Assembly: GCF_022026395.1 (NCBI RefSeq)
Contig: NZ_CP041767.1
Span: forward strand, 2,698,501-2,762,500
Source of the DNA: Brevibacillus brevis
GTDB taxonomy: Bacteria; Bacillota; Bacilli; Brevibacillales; Brevibacillaceae
Direction of reading: 5' to 3'
DNA: 64,000 bases
Below the pieces are notes generated by a model. It did no database searches, had not been told where the DNA came from, and saw nothing but the letters and a program-made list of their open reading frames with translations. Below are positions 26,156 to 33,848 of this stretch, in pieces. A program made the position numbers and the translations under genes. Within the stretch, counting starts at the first letter, position 1. Each line of letters opens with the position of its first letter.

Positions 26156-27445
26156 TTACTCTGGAAAAGTCTGTTCCAAAAACTGAAGAACCCCACGCCA
26201 AGAGTGCTCAGATGCGTAGGCGTTGTTTTTGGGCGTACCACCATTGAGCTGTGTACGGGTCGTCGGTATGTAAGGAAAGCGGATCCCGTGTCCTGTATCC
26301 GCGTAACGCAAATGCACTACCGAATGAGCAAACTGATGGTCCTTTAACCGCTCAACCATTTGCTCGCAATGCTCTGCTGCTGGCCACCAGTGATCGTCAT
26401 CCGAGGAGAGGAAGAGGATCGGACCATTGATTTTTTCAACCGGAATTTCGGTATCCTCTAACCACTCACAAGCAGCCCATGCTTCAGCATGGATGTGATC
26501 GATGCGTTGACCTGCGTCGAGCCGCTCCTGCGAGACCTTTGTCTGCTCCTCTGTCCATGGCACGAATGGAAGAGGTTCTCCTTGAAACGACCAAGAGGAT
26601 TGCGGGGAGAACGTGTCTGATCCAGCGAATGCTTTATCTGTACCGATCGTAACGGTAGAGCTGGGGCTCGAAGCAATGACAGCATGTACGTGTTGATCGA
26701 GCGATGCTGTGACTAATGCCAATTCTGCTCCTTTGGAGCGTCCGAATAACGTGATTTTCTCAGGGTGTACGGAGGGCTGCTGCTGTAGCCAATGAATGGC
26801 GCGTTGAACATATTCGATTGGGATTTGGCGGATATCGTCAGGAAGATCATTGCATTGGAAGTAAGCAAGTGCTAGCGCCGGATAGTCGTGAGAGGCGAAC
26901 AAAGCTGCGAATTGTGAACAGGAACCGATTCCACCTTCGCTTCCACCAAGTACGACAATGGCGGGTCTTTGCTCCGTGTGAGGTTTTGAGAAATACAGAC
27001 CGACTAGCCCGTTGTCTGTCACTTTCTGAATCGATACGTCACGAGAGACAAAAATACGTTTCACAACGGCTTTCGCTACGGGTTTATCGTAGACTTCTGC
27101 CGTTAATTCAATCTCAGTGGAGCGTGGGGTGAACTGAAAGTCGTCCAGAGAATAGGCATGATAAAAGCGCATGGTTTGGACATTCATCGACCAGAAAAGC
27201 CCCATCGGATCAATTCCCTCATAAGTACCAAATAAAGGAGCTTGGGAAACCAAATCCACCGAGCCATTTTCGTCTGCTTGGAATATAGCATGTGATGATG
27301 CAGTCAAATCTCCTCCAGGCAACCCATTTTTCAGAGTGGCATGAAGGGTGATTAATTGATTGGGGATAAACCCGCTAAGGGTGATATGGACAGGAACATC
27401 TATTAAGGCTGTCGCAGGCGTAACTTCAATTTGTGGAAGCATCAT
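26156..27445 (-). CDS. Acyl-CoA thioesterase/BAAT-type alpha-beta hydrolase
   Basis: About 429 residues combining an N-terminal thioesterase/BAAT beta-sandwich (about 1-130; VTPATALIDVPVHITLSGF) and a C-terminal BAAT alpha/beta-hydrolase. The nucleophile elbow is GRSKGAEL with Ser, where animal bile acid N-acyltransferases carry Cys; Asp in SSDDDHWWP and His in DTGHGIRFP complete the triad. Bacterial homologues occur widely in sporeformers, mostly uncharacterised; hydrolysis of acyl-CoA or another ester is likely. Start is uncertain: ATG at 27445 is 12 bases from AAGGAG, TTG at 27454 only three. Confidence 0.82.
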   Translation of the reverse strand: MMLPQIEVTPATALIDVPVHITLSGFIPNQLITLHATLKNGLPGGDLTASSHAIFQADENGSVDLVSQAPLFGTYEGIDPMGLFWSMNVQTMRFYHAYSLDDFQFTPRSTEIELTAEVYDKPVAKAVVKRIFVSRDVSIQKVTDNGLVGLYFSKPHTEQRPAIVVLGGSEGGIGSCSQFAALFASHDYPALALAYFQCNDLPDDIRQIPIEYVQRAIHWLQQQPSVHPEKITLFGRSKGAELALVTASLDQHVHAVIASSPSSTVTIGTDKAFAGSDTFSPQSSWSFQGEPLPFVPWTEEQTKVSQERLDAGQRIDHIHAEAWAACEWLEDTEIPVEKINGPILFLSSDDDHWWPAAEHCEQMVERLKDHQFAHSVVHLRYADTGHGIRFPYIPTTRTQLNGGTPKNNAYASEHSWRGVLQFLEQTFPE

Positions 27446-27545
27446 TTTTGTCAACACTCCTTCCAGATTGCGGGAACACTTGACACAGTCATTATAGTAG
27501 AATGAATAAAAGTTCGCCGGGACGAAATGTGACGGTATGGTTAAC

Positions 27546-27582
27546 TTGACTTCTCGTCTGTGATGTAACTATAATCATTACA
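27546..27582 (+). promoter_or_regulatory. Promoter and probable autoregulatory dyad of the Rrf2 gene
   Basis: TTGACT-18 bp-TATAAT is a good sigma-A promoter. An inverted repeat TGTAA-N9-TTACA at 27564-27582 is centred on the -10, a typical arrangement for repression by the adjacent regulator. Confidence 0.65.
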
Positions 27583-27600
27583 ACGAAAGGGTGACTACGT

Positions 27601-28041
27601 ATGAAAATCAGCAGCCGGTTCTCTATTGCGGTTCACATCTTATCACTGCTTTCCATTGATTCTAATTCGCATTGCACTTCCGAATGGATCGCAGGTAGTG
27701 TGAATACGAATCCGGTCGTGATCCGACGTGTGCTGGGGCTGTTGAAGAAGGCTGGGCTCGTGAACGTACGTGCCGGAGCTGGCGGCGCGTCTCTCGCCAA
27801 GGAATTGGATCAAATCACGCTTCTTGAGATTTACCGTGCAGTCGATGTCGTGGAGGAAGGGCAACTTTTTCACATCCATGAGCAACCGAACCCCGATTGT
27901 CCAGTGGGAGCGAATATACAGTTTGTGCTGGAGTTGATTTTGACCCGTGCGCAGAATGCCATGGAGGATATTTTGGGCGGAGTGAAAATGTCCGAGCTCG
28001 TAGATAACCTGCGTCAAAAAATAACCGAAAAAGCGCAGTAA
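27601..28041 (+). CDS. Rrf2 family transcriptional regulator (YwnA-like)
   Basis: A 146-residue winged-helix DNA-binding protein. The HTH covers about residues 25-60 (SEWIAGSVNTNPVVIRRVLGLLKKAGLV) with the wing AGAGGASLAKELDQITLLEIYRAV. The three-cysteine cluster site of iron-sulfur Rrf2 proteins (IscR, NsrR) is missing; only two widely separated Cys remain (C25 and one near residue 99), as in YwnA and CymR. It probably represses its own promoter through the dyad over the -10. There is no adjacent target gene on the same strand. Confidence 0.9.
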   Translation: MKISSRFSIAVHILSLLSIDSNSHCTSEWIAGSVNTNPVVIRRVLGLLKKAGLVNVRAGAGGASLAKELDQITLLEIYRAVDVVEEGQLFHIHEQPNPDCPVGANIQFVLELILTRAQNAMEDILGGVKMSELVDNLRQKITEKAQ

Positions 28042-28045
28042 GAAT

Positions 28046-28077
28046 AAAAATGCCCTTGCGTAAGCGAGGGCATTTTT
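28046..28077 (+). terminator. Terminator after the Rrf2 gene
   Basis: AAAATGCCCT pairs with AGGGCATTTT over a short loop, followed by T residues. The symmetry allows use on both strands. Confidence 0.88.
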
Positions 28078-28127
28078 ACGAGAAAGGAGTGCCCGCATCC
28101 ATTTTTCAAATATTTCATGAATCCAGG

Positions 28128-29183
28128 TCAAATGGGGCGGGATGTTTCTTTTTCATGATGAAGCAGCCAGCGTTTGCGCGAAAGTCCTCCTCCGTAACCT
28201 CCCAAATCACCATTGGAGTTGATGACCCGGTGACAAGGAATGACAATCGCTAACTGATTCGCGCCATTTGCTTGCGCGACAGCACGAAAGGCACTTGGTT
28301 TCCCAATAGCTGCTGCAACCTCAGAATAGGATGAAGTTTGACCGGGGGGGATCGATTGTAACTGCTCCCAGACCATCCTTTGAAAAGGCGATCCGCACAA
28401 AAACAAAGGCGTTGCAAATTGTGTGAGCTTTCCGTCAAAATACTCCTCTAACTCACGTTCAATGGAACGGATTGGCGCTGTGGAACCAGGGATAATCGCT
28501 GACTTCGTTCTTTGTCTAAGACGTTCAACTTCTCGTTCCAAGCCGCGGCGATCAATGAATTCAAGTAAATACAGCGCTTCTTCATCCGCGATTGCTATCA
28601 TGGGACCGAGTCGCGTATCCAGCCATGATGCCTTTAAGATATGATGATCTCCGAGAAGAGTAGGGGCTGCCCCCATGATTCGTGAAAATGCGTCTCGAAA
28701 ACCACTGCTGGACTCGTAACCGGTGGATAGTTGGGCATCAATGATGGCTTTTCCTTCTCTGATTTCTTTTAGTGCAATCCCCATACGCCGCGCCCTTGCA
28801 TACTCGACGAACGTCATGCCAAAACGTTTTTTGAATTGGCGTCGCGCTGTTGCAGCGTCCACGGATAATCTTTGAAAGTCTTTTTCCGTCCAGCGCTGCT
28901 CGGGGTTCTCTTCTACAGCGTTTACTAGCAGACGCACGAGCTCTGAGACATGATTGGGATGTGAAAGTGGACGGCAGCGTTGGCAGGGCCGGAACGAAGC
29001 CAGGAGTGCTTGTTTGGCATGATCAAAAAACTCACAATTAACAAACTTAGGTTTTCTTGCTGGACATGTCGGGCGACAGAATACGCCAGTTGTCTTGACT
29101 CCAACAAAAAAGACACCTTCATATTCAGAATTTTTATCCAGTAACGCCTGATAATACTCGGACTTCATCTCGGCCGTTATCAT
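28128..29183 (-). CDS. ada: Ada: methyltransferase/transcription regulator and O6-methylguanine-DNA methyltransferase
   Basis: Bifunctional adaptive-response protein of 351 residues in the E. coli Ada order. The N-terminal Ada zinc domain has four Cys (VFCRPTCPARKP and FRPCQRC, with the first Cys the methyl-phosphotriester acceptor). An AraC-type HTH follows (about 85-175; FQRLSVDAATARRQFKKRFGMTF), and the C-terminal MGMT domain ends with the acceptor Cys in IVIPCHRVINSNGDLGGYGGG. In B. subtilis these functions are split between AdaA and AdaB, so the fused form is notable but common elsewhere. The RBS is GGAGGGGGA. Self-methylation should activate its own promoter. Confidence 0.94.
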   Translation of the reverse strand: MITAEMKSEYYQALLDKNSEYEGVFFVGVKTTGVFCRPTCPARKPKFVNCEFFDHAKQALLASFRPCQRCRPLSHPNHVSELVRLLVNAVEENPEQRWTEKDFQRLSVDAATARRQFKKRFGMTFVEYARARRMGIALKEIREGKAIIDAQLSTGYESSSGFRDAFSRIMGAAPTLLGDHHILKASWLDTRLGPMIAIADEEALYLLEFIDRRGLEREVERLRQRTKSAIIPGSTAPIRSIERELEEYFDGKLTQFATPLFLCGSPFQRMVWEQLQSIPPGQTSSYSEVAAAIGKPSAFRAVAQANGANQLAIVIPCHRVINSNGDLGGYGGGLSRKRWLLHHEKETSRPI

Positions 29184-29339
29184 TCGGTTCCCCCTCCATT
29201 TTTATGTTTTCATTTTACCGCTCGCCAAAAACGACTGCAGCCGAAAATCGTACATTGATTTTTTCTTGTTCCTTCACTATGAAGTCATGAGGGCGAAGGC
29301 TGGACAGGATTTAAGCTGGAATTAGCCTGAAAATATAGA

Positions 29340-29345
29340 TATAAT
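29340..29345 (+). promoter_or_regulatory. Possible -10 of the eut leader
   Basis: TATAAT lies about 25 bases upstream of the first hairpin of the leader. No convincing -35 is visible at 17 bases, so the promoter may need an activator. Confidence 0.35.
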
Positions 29346-29370
29346 AAAAGTATTCAGAAATAGGCAAGAA

Positions 29371-29436
29371 ACCGACAACGGCGTCGGTTGCGTATTGAAT
29401 GAAGAGTAGTTGGCACGTCCGTTCACTGGTGATCGG
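29371..29436 (+). promoter_or_regulatory. Candidate ANTAR-type dual-hairpin RNA leader
   Basis: Two short hairpins each have a six-base loop with A at position 1 and G at position 4, the hallmark of RNA sites bound by ANTAR antiterminators. P1: ACCGAC-AACGGC-GTCGGT (29371-29388). P2: CCGTTC-ACTGGT-GATCGG (29419-29436), with one internal T-T mismatch. They are separated by 30 bases and P2 touches the GGGAGG RBS of the receiver gene. No terminator was found directly behind P2, so control may be on translation. Confidence 0.5.
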
Positions 29437-29447
29437 GAGGTGGAGTA

Positions 29448-29822
29448 TTGCGTCAGCATTATCGAGTCATCATCATAGACGACGACCCCATAACACGTAT
29501 GGACCTGGTCGAGATGTTGCAAGAGCAGGGATATAACGTCGTAGCTGAAGGAAAAAACGGCAAAGAGGCCGTTCGATTGACGCAAATGTGGAACCCGCAT
29601 CTCATTATTATGGATGTGAAAATGCCAATTATGGACGGTTTGACAGCGACTGGGATTATCCGAGAGCATTCGGACGCGGCTATCCTTCTCTTGACTGCTT
29701 ACAGTCAAAAGGACATGGTCATGCAAGCCAAAGCAAAAGGGATATGTGCCTATCTGGTCAAACCCGTCATGGAGGAAGAACTGCTACCGGCAGTGGAGTT
29801 CGTGCTTGTGGGTAAACAATGA
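29448..29822 (+). CDS. Stand-alone receiver domain, EutV/ANTAR-regulator type without the ANTAR
   Basis: A 124-residue response-regulator receiver. Acidic pocket and phosphate-acceptor Asp are visible in VIIIDDDPITRMDL and IMDVKMPIMDGL, with the Thr in LLTAYSQKD and Lys in YLVKPVMEEELLPAVE. The sequence style (DPITRMDL, TAYSQKD, AYLVKP) is that of ANTAR-containing regulators such as EutV and AmiR, but the protein stops after the last receiver helix (EFVLVGKQ) and no ANTAR frame follows in any register. The start is TTG with GGGAGGTGG. It directly precedes eutBC, suggesting a eut signalling role. No histidine kinase is adjacent. Confidence 0.85.
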   Translation: MRQHYRVIIIDDDPITRMDLVEMLQEQGYNVVAEGKNGKEAVRLTQMWNPHLIIMDVKMPIMDGLTATGIIREHSDAAILLLTAYSQKDMVMQAKAKGICAYLVKPVMEEELLPAVEFVLVGKQ

Positions 29823-29871
29823 ACGCAAAAAAGTGAATCGTATGAAGAGCAACGGCGCTTGGACCAAGGCG

Positions 29872-29905
29872 AGCATTTCGTCTTATGTTTCGAAGCGCTT
29901 TTTTT
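29872..29905 (+). terminator. Attenuator or terminator between receiver gene and eutB
   Basis: A TTCG...CGAA stem with AGC/GCG flanks is followed by TTTTTTT. GCGCTT at 29855-29860 could pair alternatively with AAGCGC at 29894-29899, giving competing folds. No A1/G4 hexaloop was found here. Confidence 0.55.
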
Positions 29906-29960
29906 CGTTCTATTAGATAGAGTTTACGGAAATTTGAAAAGAAAGTGAGTGAAGCTAGAG

Positions 29961-31322
29961 ATGAAATTGGCTTGCGTTGTACGTAAACAGCATTACCAGT
30001 TTACTTCGGTTCGTGATGTATTGGCAAAAGCCAGTGAAGAAAAGTCTGGCGATCACATGAGTAAACTAGCAGCCAATTCCGCACTGGAGCGGATGGCGGC
30101 CAAAGTCGTATTAAGTGAAATGCAACTGCGAGATATATATGAAAATCCCGTCATTCCGTACGAAAAAGACGAAGTGACGCGGATCATTTATGATGATATC
30201 AATCTCTCCATTTACGATGAGATCAAAAATTGGACAGTAGGGGAGCTGCGGGAGTACATCTTGTCGTTTTCCACAGGAATGCCTGAGCTGACACGAATTA
30301 GTCGTGGGCTGACCAGCGAGATGATTTCCGCTACGGCGAAGCTGATGTCCAGTATTGACCTGGTTATGGCTTCACAAAAAATGAAGCATCAAGCCTACTG
30401 CAACACACTCATTGGCGAGCCGGGAAGACTGGCGTTCCGCTGCCAGCCGAATCACCCAATCGATGATCCCGATGGCATTTTGGCTTCGATGAAGGAAGGC
30501 TTGTCCTATGGATCAGGCGACGCTGTCATTGGAATTAACCCCAATAATGATTCCGTTGAAAGCGTTACCAAGCTCTTGAAAATGACACATGATTTCATGC
30601 AAAAGTGGGAAATTCCTACGCAAAACTGCGTACTGGCTCACATCACGACTCAGATGCAGGCTCTTCGCGGCGGAGCGCCCATTTCTCTGATGTTCCAAAG
30701 TCTGGCAGGCTCACAACGAGCGAATGATGCGTTTGGCGTAAACAAGGAGATTTTGGATGAGGCAATGGATTTGATGCTCCGAAAAGGCACAGCTTCGGGA
30801 CCAAACGTCATGTATTTTGAGACAGGGCAAGGCTCCGAAGTGTCGCTGGACTCCCATGAAGGTGTCGATATGCAGACGCTGGAAGCGCGTACGTACGGTT
30901 TTTGCCGTCACTGGAAGCCGTTTATGGTCAATAACGTTTCTGGCTTTATTGGACCAGAAACACTCTATGATGGCAGACAGATGATTCGTGCCGATCTGGA
31001 GGACTTGTTCATGGGCAAGCTGCATGGTTTGCCGATGGGAATCGCTCCGACTTATACGAACCACATGTACGCGGATCAGAATGACCAGGAGATTGCAGGG
31101 ATGCTGACGACCTTGGCAGGGGCGAATTTTTATATGGGCGTACCAGGTGGGGACGATGTCATGCTCAGTTACCAGGACACGAGCTATCACGATGACGCCA
31201 GCTACCGTGAGCTCTTGGGACTGCGACCTCTCCGGGAATTTGAGAAATGGATGGAAAAAATGGGCCTTATGGAAAATGGTCGTTTGACAGAGCGCGCAGG
31301 CGATTTAACCATTTTTGACTAA
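29961..31322 (+). CDS. eutB: Ethanolamine ammonia-lyase large subunit
   Basis: Catalytic subunit of the adenosylcobalamin-dependent enzyme converting ethanolamine to acetaldehyde and ammonia. 453 residues match the family length. Conserved segments include SRGLTSEMISA, LSYGSGDAVIGINP, QNCVLAHITTQ, the MYFETGQGSEVS core, and YTNHMYADQND near the active site. The ATG at 29961 fits the usual MKL N-terminus; a GTG four codons upstream is also in frame and the RBS is weak (AAAGTGAG). It follows an attenuator-like hairpin. No microcompartment shell genes are nearby. Confidence 0.95.
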   Translation: MKLACVVRKQHYQFTSVRDVLAKASEEKSGDHMSKLAANSALERMAAKVVLSEMQLRDIYENPVIPYEKDEVTRIIYDDINLSIYDEIKNWTVGELREYILSFSTGMPELTRISRGLTSEMISATAKLMSSIDLVMASQKMKHQAYCNTLIGEPGRLAFRCQPNHPIDDPDGILASMKEGLSYGSGDAVIGINPNNDSVESVTKLLKMTHDFMQKWEIPTQNCVLAHITTQMQALRGGAPISLMFQSLAGSQRANDAFGVNKEILDEAMDLMLRKGTASGPNVMYFETGQGSEVSLDSHEGVDMQTLEARTYGFCRHWKPFMVNNVSGFIGPETLYDGRQMIRADLEDLFMGKLHGLPMGIAPTYTNHMYADQNDQEIAGMLTTLAGANFYMGVPGGDDVMLSYQDTSYHDDASYRELLGLRPLREFEKWMEKMGLMENGRLTERAGDLTIFD

Positions 31323-31342
31323 CGAGCGGGGAGGGAAGCAAG

Positions 31343-32176
31343 ATGAAACAGATCAATATGGAAGACTTGGTCCAGCGCGTAATCGATGAGCTGTCCAAAA
31401 AAGGCCAAGGAGTTATTCATTTTCCAGAGCAAAAGCAATGCGGAGTCAAGAACCCAAACAATCCAGAAGCATTGGAGCTAGCGATGAAACGAACGCCGGC
31501 TCGCATCGGAATCGGGCGTGCGGGTACCCGAATGAAGACGGGAAGCTACCTCCAATTTCGGATTGATCAAGCCGCAGCACGCGATGCGGTCATGAAAACG
31601 ATCAGTCCAGAGCTGATCAAGAGTCTGCAGCTACCTGTCCTCCATTCAAGAGCGACGAGCATGGAAGAGTATTTAATGAACCTCGACTCCGGACGGATGC
31701 TATCGGATGAGTCCGCTCGCTGGCTGGAGCAGAATGGGGATAAAAATAAAGATGTGCAAATCGTCATTTCGGACGGACTGAGCACGTCTGCATGTGAGGC
31801 GACCATTCCAGATCTCTTGCCTGCATTGATGCAGGGGCTGTCCATGCGAAACATCAGCGTTGGGAAACCAGTGTTTATTCACAAGGGTCGCGTTTGGATT
31901 CAGGACCAGGTCGCGTCCATCGTCAATTGCAAGGTCGTCATTTCCTTGATCGGGGAGCGACCGGGGCTTGCGACGGCAGAAAGTCTCAGTGCTTACATGA
32001 TTTACAAACCGGATGCCAATACGGTAGAATCGGATCGTACGGTTATTTCTAATATTCATAAGGGTGGCACGCTTCCGATTGAGGCAGGTGCTTACCTTGC
32101 AGAGCTTTTGGAGGAAATTTTGAAGTACCAGGCGAGTGGAGTAAAATTATCACAGCTTCGGGCGATTAACGGGTAG
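31343..32176 (+). CDS. eutC: Ethanolamine ammonia-lyase small subunit
   Basis: Small subunit that helps bind adenosylcobalamin in the ethanolamine ammonia-lyase complex. 277 residues. Family landmarks are TPARIGIGRAGTRMKTGSYLQFRIDQAAARDAV, VQIVISDGLSTSA, and VVISLIGERPGLATAESLSAYMIY. The RBS is GGGGAGGGAAG. It starts 20 bases after eutB, and the pair should be co-transcribed. The coenzyme reactivase EutA and the transporter Eat/EutH are not in the window. Confidence 0.95.
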   Translation: MKQINMEDLVQRVIDELSKKGQGVIHFPEQKQCGVKNPNNPEALELAMKRTPARIGIGRAGTRMKTGSYLQFRIDQAAARDAVMKTISPELIKSLQLPVLHSRATSMEEYLMNLDSGRMLSDESARWLEQNGDKNKDVQIVISDGLSTSACEATIPDLLPALMQGLSMRNISVGKPVFIHKGRVWIQDQVASIVNCKVVISLIGERPGLATAESLSAYMIYKPDANTVESDRTVISNIHKGGTLPIEAGAYLAELLEEILKYQASGVKLSQLRAING

Positions 32177-32252
32177 ATTCCCACTGGCGCTTCCTCCTGT
32201 CTTGCACTAGAATACATAGAAGATAACCAATTTCTATGAGGAGTTGCTACGC

Positions 32253-32462
32253 ATGACGGAGCCAAACCAAAACGAAAAAGAAACCACAGAGCAAAAGCCT
32301 GGGAAGATCAGCCTGCAAGAGGCGATGAAGCGCAAACTGGCAGAGAAGAAACAAGCGCAAGCACAGGCCAATAACCCATTGAATCAAAAGGCGAAAAATC
32401 AAACGATGAAAAGCCAGCTCACCAAAAAACCAAACAATCAACGCAGACGTATGGGCGTATAG
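32253..32462 (+). CDS. Small basic Lys/Gln-rich protein
   Basis: A 69-residue hydrophilic protein starting at the ATG at 32253, nine bases after ATGAGGAG. It begins acidic (MTEPNQNEKETTEQKPGK) and becomes strongly basic, with MKRKLAEKKQAQAQANN and a C-terminal QRRRMGV. Predicted helix in the middle and disorder at both ends. It is followed by a good terminator. Function unknown; composition would suit nucleic-acid binding, but this is only a suggestion. Confidence 0.6.
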   Translation: MTEPNQNEKETTEQKPGKISLQEAMKRKLAEKKQAQAQANNPLNQKAKNQTMKSQLTKKPNNQRRRMGV

Positions 32463-32480
32463 TTTCGAATGAAGCAAGGC

Positions 32481-32523
32481 AAAAAGGAATGTGCAGCAAC
32501 TTTAGGCTGCAGATTCCTTTTTT
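32481..32523 (+). terminator. Terminator after the basic protein gene
   Basis: AAAAGGAAT(G)TGCAGC pairs with GCTGCA(G)ATTCCTTTT, followed by TTT. Confidence 0.85.
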
Positions 32524-32577
32524 GTATGATCATTCATACGGGAGTGATCTTCAAATTTTTAAAAGGTATCGATGAAC

Positions 32578-32814
32578 CAACTAAGCTGGCGAGAAGAAAA
32601 AGCACAGGGCTCGTAGACCTTGACAACGCCTACCCAGTCGGAACTTCAAGAAGGGGACCCGCTTGTCGAACACTTCTCCTCTGAGAAACTTCCGCCCGTA
32701 GGGTGGCTTTGGCTCGATGGTCCCCTTTTTGAAGTGGAGACGTCCAGTCAATCCCCCATGCTGGCGTGTCAGAGTCGAAGAGAACTGTGCTTTTTCTTCT
32801 CCTCCACTATGTTG
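32578..32814. repeat. MITE-like palindromic element with terminal inverted repeats
   Basis: A 17-bp perfect inverted repeat (GAGAAGAAAAAGCACAG at 32591-32607 and its complement at 32785-32801) extends imperfectly outward to CAAC...GTTG, making termini of about 30 bp. A second nested repeat pairs 32643-32659 with 32719-32735 (16 of 17 match). The flanking gap of 374 bases contains no gene. The element ends 23 bases before the next gene's start and lies directly upstream of its RBS. It has no transposase, so it would need to move in trans; no clear target-site duplication was found. Confidence 0.6.
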
Positions 32815-32836
32815 ACTCAAAAAAATGGAGGCGTTC

Positions 32837-33766
32837 ATGAAGGTAGAACGGCTACTCGCTATTGTCATCATGCTGTTGAATAAGCGTCGTGTGAGCGCTC
32901 GTGAACTATCCGACCACTTTGAAGTATCCTTGCGTACAGTCTATCGGGATTTGGAAACCATTAATGCAGCCGGCATTCCGATCGTCGCGTACCCTGGGGC
33001 AAGCGGCGGATACGAGATCATGGAGAATTTTACAATTGATCGACAATACTTATCCTTGGACGAGCTAGTCGCGGTTATTGCTGCGCTAAAAGGGGTTCAT
33101 TCCTCTACAGACGACAAGCAAATTGGACAGCTTCTGGAAAAAATAAAAGCATTGCTCACCACTGCACCATCCTCACTGCAAGGAAGTGCACATCCCGTTG
33201 TTTATGACTTTAATCCATGGGGTAGTACACCTGCGATTGCCGAAAAAGTAAACAAGCTGCGGGAAGCCATCGAGAAGAGACATCGTGTGCGAATCACTTA
33301 TACGAAAATGCAAGGCGATGCGACAGAGCGCATCATTGAGCCTGTCACACTGATTATCAAAGGCTATGTGTGGTATGTGTATGGCTATTGTTTACAGCGG
33401 CAGGAGGATCGTCTGTTTCGCTTGTCACGGATTGCAGACATGTCCGTGCTGACAGAGGAGTTTTCCCCGCGCCCGTATCAAATAGACAAACTGGAATGGC
33501 TCGAATCATGGGATACGGCAGAGCGTATTTCTCTTGTCCTTGAATTTGCTCCGCGTGTGCATGTAAGGGTACGAGATATGTTTGGGCCAGAAACGATAGA
33601 GACCATGCAGGATGGCTCCTTGCTCGTACGGACGATGATGACAGACGATGAATGGTTAAATGGTATGCTGCTTAGCTTTGGCGATGCCTTGTGTGTACAT
33701 GAACCTGCGTATGTTAGACAGAGAATTGGGGACACGGTAAAAAGAATGACGAAACTTTATGAATAA
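32837..33766 (+). CDS. YafY-type HTH/WYL domain transcriptional regulator
   Basis: DNA-binding regulator of 309 residues. An N-terminal winged HTH_11 domain (about 1-60; VSARELSDHFEVSLRTVYRDLETINAAGIPI) is followed by a central linker and a WYL domain (about 135-215; IKGYVWYVYGYCLQRQEDRLFRLSRI, reading W-Y-V-Y-G-Y) and a WCX-type C-terminal domain. WYL domains are thought to sense nucleic acids or nucleotides or other ligands. The start at 32837 has GGAGG; the upstream ATG at 32825 lacks spacing. The adjacent gene encodes an effector-binding protein, which is a common pairing. Confidence 0.9.
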   Translation: MKVERLLAIVIMLLNKRRVSARELSDHFEVSLRTVYRDLETINAAGIPIVAYPGASGGYEIMENFTIDRQYLSLDELVAVIAALKGVHSSTDDKQIGQLLEKIKALLTTAPSSLQGSAHPVVYDFNPWGSTPAIAEKVNKLREAIEKRHRVRITYTKMQGDATERIIEPVTLIIKGYVWYVYGYCLQRQEDRLFRLSRIADMSVLTEEFSPRPYQIDKLEWLESWDTAERISLVLEFAPRVHVRVRDMFGPETIETMQDGSLLVRTMMTDDEWLNGMLLSFGDALCVHEPAYVRQRIGDTVKRMTKLYE

Positions 33767-33848
33767 ACGTTGGAACGTTGACAGATAGTTGTCAGGGTAT
33801 GGTCGTTATACTGAGTCATGTAAACAAACTCATACAGGAGCGTGGATA

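Noticed and set aside
29823-29948. Second ANTAR hexaloop pair in the eutB leader
   Set aside because: No stem with a six-base A1/G4 loop could be formed here; only terminator-like structures.
32463-32836. Riboswitch or T-box leader for the YafY-like gene
   Set aside because: No T-box or known riboswitch core; the terminal 17-bp perfect repeats fit a mobile element better.
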